A stretch of DNA of 11,496 bases from Phoronis pallida (lineage: Eukaryota; Phoronida; Phoronidae). The position numbers were made by a program, and so were the translations under genes. Position 1 is the first letter of the stretch. Each line of letters begins with the position of its first letter. The stretch is from the NCBI GenBank assembly GCA_028565715.1, contig JAOXYC010206017.1, positions 1 through 11,496 of the forward strand, read 5' to 3'. A model generated the notes under the pieces. That model did no database searches, had not been told where the DNA came from, and worked only from the letters and a program-made list of their open reading frames with translations. This document shows, piece by piece, positions 7,965 through 11,496 of this stretch.

Positions 7965-8046
7965 AAAAAAATCCAAACTGATCTGGGAATCAAACCCAGG
8001 TCTCCCTGATTTTGGTCAGATGCTCTACCAACTGAGCTATCCAGCC
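7965..8046 (-). repeat. tRNA-derived SINE head or tRNA pseudogene with T7 run
   Basis: On the minus strand from 8046 the sequence folds like a tRNA: acceptor GGCTGGA, D arm with box A TAGCTCAGTTGGTAGAGC, anticodon stem TCTGA/TCAGG, T arm CTGGG-TTTGATT-CCCAG with a box B (GGTTTGATTCC) one base off the usual GGTTCGANTCC. The anticodon loop has 6 bases (CCAAAA) rather than 7 and the 3' acceptor strand (ATCAGTT) pairs poorly, so it is not a working tRNA. A run of seven T at 7971-7965 could end RNA polymerase III transcription. SINE head or dead tRNA copy cannot be separated without other genomic copies. Confidence 0.7.
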
Positions 8047-8277
8047 CATCCTAATTCAACTTTTATTCTTTCCCTTCTCTATGCTGACTGTCAACAGATT
8101 ACATTATTCCTGATTAAGCTGCCTAAACATCAAGGTGAAAAAAATCAAAGTGAGTAAAACTCTGTAACTAGAATAAAACAAAACTTTCAACAAATGATGT
8201 CAAAACCATGTTCATGCTTCAATCAAAACCTTTTTATACTGATCGACATGTTGTAAATCTGGCTATATTTTAAGAAT

Positions 8278-8309
8278 CACACACAAACACACATGCTTGC
8301 ACACACACA
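8278..8309. repeat. Imperfect CA microsatellite
   Basis: Interrupted (CA)n tract, cacacacaaacacacatgct followed by tgcacacacacat, in the large intron. Confidence 0.8.
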
Positions 8310-8397
8310 TTTTTGTGCATGTTTTGCACTTTGATAACATTTGAATTCATGAAGTGAAACAAATTAATATAAGTGGGTTGTTTAATCACACACGCCC

Positions 8398-8484
8398 CCC
8401 AACCCCCCAGTGGCTACAAGGGGCAACTGTAAATATTTTGATGTGACACACAGACAGACACGAGCAGCCCCAAGAGCCAAATGG
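8398..8484. repeat. 87 bp interspersed repeat, copy 2
   Basis: From cccaaccccccagtggctac to agccccaagagccaaatgg, 84 of 87 bases match 6721-6807 in the same orientation. The flanks are unrelated, which indicates an interspersed family rather than local duplication. No tRNA promoter boxes or terminal repeats were seen inside it. Confidence 0.8.
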
Positions 8485-10315
8485 GGGGTGAGGACTGAGG
8501 ACAAACCATGTTTAACAAAACCTGATGGTAGCACTAGTAAACTAAAGCTCTTGTGAAGAGGTGACAAATTTAGCATACAACAATAAAGTGATGGCCCGGG
8601 GTTGAATTGATAGTGAAATTATATTCAAGTGACCAAAATATCCTCAATTTTTGTAACTTTAGACAAATACTATTGGGTGAGAAACGATAACTTTATAATA
8701 AATCACATAAATACACAGTGTTCAACGAATGACGAGATAAGTGGCAAAATTTCAAATTGCAAGATAGTTGAGCTTTGCAAGCATAATTTGCAAGACAAAT
8801 GTCAAAATATGCGTAAATGGTGCACAATAAAGGGATGGAGTTTGGTTATAGAACACAAGAGCTTTGATTAGCTAGCCTACACACCAGCGAAGCGTGTTAC
8901 ACAGACCAAAAACGTTAGATATATTCACCTTTCAAGTATTGCTCTGTGGAAGCTGTCCTGTCTTCTTGTCTCTCGCGATAAAGCAAAATTTGAATTCTCT
9001 TTTCTCCCATACAACCGGGACAAAATCGGAAAATACAGTTGCCACTTATAGGGAGTAAAAGGGCTGCGTGCAATGGATGAGATAAACATACATTTGGTGA
9101 AATGTTAAGAATGCTCAATTATTGAAGTGGATTTAATCAGTGGAATTAACTATCTAAAATCAGTTAGCAGAAACATATAATATTACTTTTCAAAACCATA
9201 TAAACCGCCTCCCGCCCCATTCTATTGAGTTATGACACAGAAACTTTTTTTAGGAATGTCACTCATCAATAACAACTAAACTGAAGAACCCATAAATTGA
9301 GGAGTGCTAATTAAAAATATGTTAAAAAACATTTAAAATTTGCAACAAAAAAATTCATTTCTTTATTTCTAGATATGCATTTCTCCGCAATCTAGATTTA
9401 TGAACTTTTTGATAATTTTTCTTGTCATAATTTAAATAAAGAGTTTTTTTACACAACAAAATATTGACCAGTGTATTAGCATGTTGCATACAGTCTTTCA
9501 CAAGTCAAGAATATACTCAAGAATGCTTAGTAGCCTTCTGGTTATAATGAGTCCATATGTTACATAATGCATATTTAATGTGGCTATTGATTATGTTATG
9601 TATCCTTTCAGCTTACAATAACTTAGTCTGGACATGCACTTAGTAGCACAGATTTTAATATTGATTGTAATAAAAGATTTATACCAAGAAACACAATGCT
9701 ACAATACATACATTTATGAGAAAGTGTGAATTATTTGGTGGCATAACAATGCTTTGTGCTGCATAATTGTAAAAATCCATTGACTTTTTTGTTTTCTGAC
9801 GAAAGTCCTAAATCAAGTCATGACACTTTTCTTAACAAGGGCATTTAAAGTCAATGAATTGAGCTAATTGGAACAACACTATTTTGCTTAATGGAGGGAG
9901 AATGATGTATTGTTTGTATTCCTTAATATGTGTTAAGTATTAGGATTACTTCTAAATGAGAATTTAATTAGCTGAAACATTGCCTGCAATTTAAACTTCT
10001 TAAAAGAGGGATATATATATTTTTCATATTTATAACTATGGTAAACCAATGAAGGTTTTTGACTGATTATCAATCTTGCAATTGAAAAACCTTTTTCAAA
10101 AACATGAAATTATGATAAACTTGATGGACAATTGACTTAAAGGTGTACATCACAACTTATGGAAGGCATTCTTCTAAACCAATGTTTTCTTTCAACGAAA
10201 CTATTTCCTTGTACACAAATCACTTGTTCATTTCCAATTCAAAAAGCTTAGCATTTTTACAGTCAACCACAGTATTTAGTTAAGAAAAGCTGATACTTCC
10301 ACAGAAATGTTCACC

Positions 10316-10394
10316 AAAAATTAGTGCAAATTGATTTCAAACCCAAAAGCCATGTAAAAATTAGTGCAAATTGATTTCAATCCAAAAGCCACAT
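10316..10394. repeat. Tandem duplication, about 40 bp x 2
   Basis: Copies 10316-10355 and 10356-10394 start aaaaattagtgcaaattgat and both contain a ccaaaagcc block; they differ by a one-base indel and a few substitutions. Intronic. Confidence 0.85.
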
Positions 10395-10506
10395 TTCAAA
10401 AATGGACATTCAACCTTCAATAAATATTGATGTACACTTTCAAGTAACAACTGCCATATAAACACACACAGAGACAAACACACATAAAAACATGCCACAC
10501 AAGCAC

Positions 10507-10683
10507 CTGTTCTAGTTGCTGTTTCAGATCATGAACTTGCTGAGCTAACTGCTGGGTCTGAGCGCTCTCAACATTCTGTCCCGCAGCCTCTTGTTGGATT
10601 CTCGTTGTTAACTGTTTAATGTACTCGTCCCGTTGTTGGATTGCTTGGTCCCGTTGAGTGACTGCTTCTTGGAATTCTCCAAT
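10507..10683 (-). CDS. AKAP9: AKAP9-like, coding exon C with the Q-R-D motif block
   Basis: This 59-codon exon begins IGEFQEAVTQRDQAIQQRDE and continues through a Gln-rich helix to KQQLEQ. The acceptor is TTCTTTAG (AG at 10685-10684) and the donor is CAG|GTGCTT at 10506, which is weak beyond the GT. The opening EFQEAVTQRD followed by YIKQLTTRIQQ resembles the EF-x-A-A-I-K-Q-R-D...I-x-Q-L-T-x-x-L-Q-Q block near the N-terminus of human AKAP9, about residues 150-180 as I recall it. This is the strongest single clue to the family. The exon is phase 0 at both ends and is followed by the longest intron in the window. Confidence 0.85.
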
Positions 10684-10893
10684 CTAAAGAAAATATGTTA
10701 TAAAATATAGATAGGCTGTTCAAAAATCTTGTCATGGCCATGTCCACAAGCAAAATTTACATCTACATTAACAACACTCAGAAAAATCAACCTGTACAAA
10801 ACTAGGAAAATCATGTTGTCAGTGAAGATATTTTTAATATTGCAGCACTTAAACATTTCTTTCTAATCAACAAAGCCAAAACAAAATACTTAC
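10684..10893 (-). other. Intron B-C (210 bp)
   Basis: Phase 0 intron from consensus donor GTAAGT to acceptor TTCTTTAG. No further features seen. Confidence 0.75.
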
Positions 10894-10935
10894 CTTTTTG
10901 ACAAGCTCCTCATTAGGAGCAACGTTTTCGCTGCC
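10894..10935 (-). CDS. AKAP9: AKAP9-like, coding exon B (14 codons)
   Basis: A 42-base exon encodes GSENVAPNEELVKK. It is bounded by the acceptor TTTTTCAG (AG at 10937-10936) and a consensus donor AAG|GTAAGT at 10893. It is in phase 0 at both ends and too short to show as an open frame on its own. The second half (NEELVKK) leads into the heptads of the next exon, while the first half looks like a loop. Because it is a small cassette with a length divisible by three, it could be skipped without breaking the frame. Confidence 0.7.
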
Positions 10936-11251
10936 CTGAAAAATGGACAAATACACAATCAGTACTATGCTGCCACCAAACAACGGGAGATGAACCAAGT
11001 GAAATTCAATCAAGCTGTGTTTTCCATGCTCGGTTATTTACAAGCAATGTCATGTTTATCCAAACAATTTTAGTTAATGAGATGTGTGTTTATAAGCATT
11101 CAAAGGCAAACTACAACAAATGTGATTACATAATGATGATACCTTATAGTTATTAGAACAGAAGGTGAGCACTTTACATTGGATATACAGAACTGGTAAT
11201 TTCAATAAATTGTCTTTTCAATCATTTTTACAGCTTTTCAGTAACAGGGTC

Positions 11252-11302
11252 ATTTCTCAAAATGAGTCAAAATCCGAGCCTTTGGCGAGGATTTTGAGAA
11301 AT
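11252..11302. repeat. Nested, competing hairpins
   Basis: Arms 11252-11263 and 11291-11302 are a perfect 12 bp inverted repeat (atttctcaaaat/attttgagaaat). Inside, 11267-11275 pairs with 11289-11297 (tcaaaatcc/ggattttga), then a GA/GA mismatch, then gcc-ttt-ggc. The two right arms overlap at 11291-11297, so the two stems exclude each other. Confidence 0.7.
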
Positions 11303-11331
11303 TTATTATTCAATGATGAGTTTATTGTTCT

Positions 11332-11397
11332 TTTTCTCACATGAAACAGTGAAGATGCGTTGTCGAAGAAAAAACAAGGATTTATCATGTGAGAAAA
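11332..11397. repeat. 13 bp perfect inverted repeat
   Basis: Bases 11332-11344 (ttttctcacatga) are the exact reverse complement of 11385-11397, with a 40-base spacer. The right arm also resembles the inverse of the start of the neighbouring hairpin at 11252, so the two may be parts of one small foldback element of about 150 bp. Confidence 0.6.
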
Positions 11398-11437
11398 TAC
11401 GTTCTTCAGATTCTAGACTTATTCATCAAGACTATAC

Positions 11438-11496
11438 CTTTGATTTAAGCTGTTCATTTTCTTGTATTAAGTTATCCAGTGCTGCCTGTTTACCAT
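11438..11496 (-). CDS. AKAP9: AKAP9-like, coding exon A (5' end cut by window edge)
   Basis: This is the most upstream coding piece visible and it continues beyond base 11496. Read from 11494 in the frame fixed by the downstream exons it gives 19 residues, GKQAALDNLIQENEQLKSK, with hydrophobic residues spaced like a coiled coil. It ends after a complete AAG codon at 11438, followed by the donor GTATAG. The frame matches the next exon in phase 0. The piece is short and has no recognisable family motif of its own; support comes from the donor, the open frame up to the edge and the helix-like composition. Confidence 0.65.

Larger units (their letters stand above)
7431..10506 (-). other. Intron C-D (3076 bp), with mobile-element debris
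   Basis: The longest intron in the window runs from donor GTGCTT to acceptor TTTCAG in phase 0. From low to high coordinates it holds an inverted-repeat element (7596-7935), a tRNA-like sequence (7965-8046), a CA-rich microsatellite (8278-8309), one copy of the 87 bp repeat (8398-8484) and a 40 bp tandem duplication (10316-10394). Between about 8490 and 10300 it is AT-rich and I see nothing identifiable. No exon is expected inside, because exons C and D follow each other directly in the family alignment. Confidence 0.75.
10936..11437 (-). other. Intron A-B (502 bp), with foldback sequences
   Basis: Phase 0 intron from donor GTATAG to acceptor TTTTTCAG. Its 5' half holds nested inverted repeats at 11252-11302 and 11332-11397, listed separately. 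Nothing coding was seen in the rest. Confidence 0.65.
910..11496 (-). other. AKAP9: AKAP9/pericentrin-like scaffold gene, 3' part, eight coding exons
   Basis: One spliced gene accounts for all supported coding sequence. The segments in transcript order are 11496-11438 (partial), 10935-10894, 10683-10507, 7430-6936, 6571-4883, 4490-4368, 3907-3701 and 3411-910, giving 19+14+59+165+563+41+69+833 codons before the stop. Each internal junction has GT...AG and leaves the frame intact. The protein is mostly heptad-patterned coiled coil rich in Glu, Lys, Gln and Leu. Known family role: AKAP9 and pericentrin tether PKA, phosphatases and gamma-tubulin complexes at centrosome and Golgi. Assignment rests on ordered resemblance of the first 250 or so residues to human AKAP9 recalled from memory. 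A common ancestor-type AKAP9/pericentrin gene is equally possible. No RII-binding helix or PACT domain was recognised. The start codon is outside the window. Confidence 0.72.

Noticed and set aside
7976-8046. Functional tRNA gene.
   Set aside because: The anticodon loop is a base short, the acceptor stem pairs badly and box B is off consensus, so it is a tRNA-derived repeat or pseudogene.
8629-8871. Plus-strand open frame of 80 codons in the large intron.
   Set aside because: It has AT-rich composition, no splice or promoter context and no recognisable domain; chance length for AT-poor stop spacing in an intron.
8925-9060. Possible extra exon on the minus strand ending AAAG|GTGAAT at 8928, with an Arg/Glu-rich reading frame.
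   Set aside because: Exons C and D join directly in the family alignment in phase 0, whereas this piece would end out of phase, and its acceptor is unclear.
910-11496. Other long coiled-coil families (golgins, EEA1, myosin tails, kinesin rods).
   Set aside because: No motor, GRIP or FYVE domain is visible, and the ordered N-terminal blocks (Q-R-D motif, QAK block, RAELEE-x-x-G block) fit AKAP9 best; coiled-coil similarity alone would not have separated them, so some doubt remains.

Overview
The window is a piece of an animal nuclear genome. It is AT-rich and holds one intron-containing gene that runs right to left on the minus strand; there are no operons, Shine-Dalgarno sites or bacterial signals. 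Eight coding segments can be placed by eye, each bounded by GT/AG splice sites, and they join without a frame break into at least 1763 codons. The product is almost wholly alpha-helical coiled coil broken by Ser/Pro/Gly-rich linkers. The first segments match, in order, the N-terminal part of vertebrate A-kinase anchor protein 9 (AKAP9/AKAP450/yotiao; family shared with pericentrin), as I remember that sequence: a short block with an F-x-x-A-[IV]-x-Q-R-D motif, a TLR...QAK...LEEQD-like block, and an RAEL(D/E)E-x-x-G-x-Q block. I read the gene as an AKAP9/pericentrin-family centrosome/Golgi scaffold. An invertebrate such as a mollusc is my guess; the species cannot be told from this window.

Layout, in transcript order (high to low coordinates): partial exon 11438-11496; exon 10894-10935; exon 10507-10683; a 3.1 kb intron with mobile-element debris; exon 6936-7430; long exon 4883-6571; exon 4368-4490; exon 3701-3907; very long terminal coding exon 910-3411, ending in a double stop TGATGA; then an AT-rich 3' untranslated region with AATAAA signals at 218-223 and 34-39. 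The start codon and 5' exons lie beyond base 11496. All seven introns are phase 0, and every complete internal exon is a multiple of three.

Non-coding content of note: a 340 bp element with 22 bp perfect terminal inverted repeats (7596-7935), a tRNA-like sequence followed by a T7 run on the minus strand (7965-8046), two 97%-identical copies of an 87 bp interspersed repeat in different introns (6721-6807 and 8398-8484), a perfect 34 bp tandem duplication (4535-4602), an approximately 40 bp tandem duplication (10316-10394), and foldback sequences at 6609-6711 and 11252-11399.

I found no new multi-gene system here. The most interesting points are protein-level: the reading frame ends without the C-terminal PACT domain usual for this family, which resembles the short yotiao form of mammalian AKAP9; there are five consecutive 21-residue (three-heptad) units near the C-terminus; an IFFD motif is duplicated at coiled-coil boundaries; and part of one exon is tandemly duplicated.
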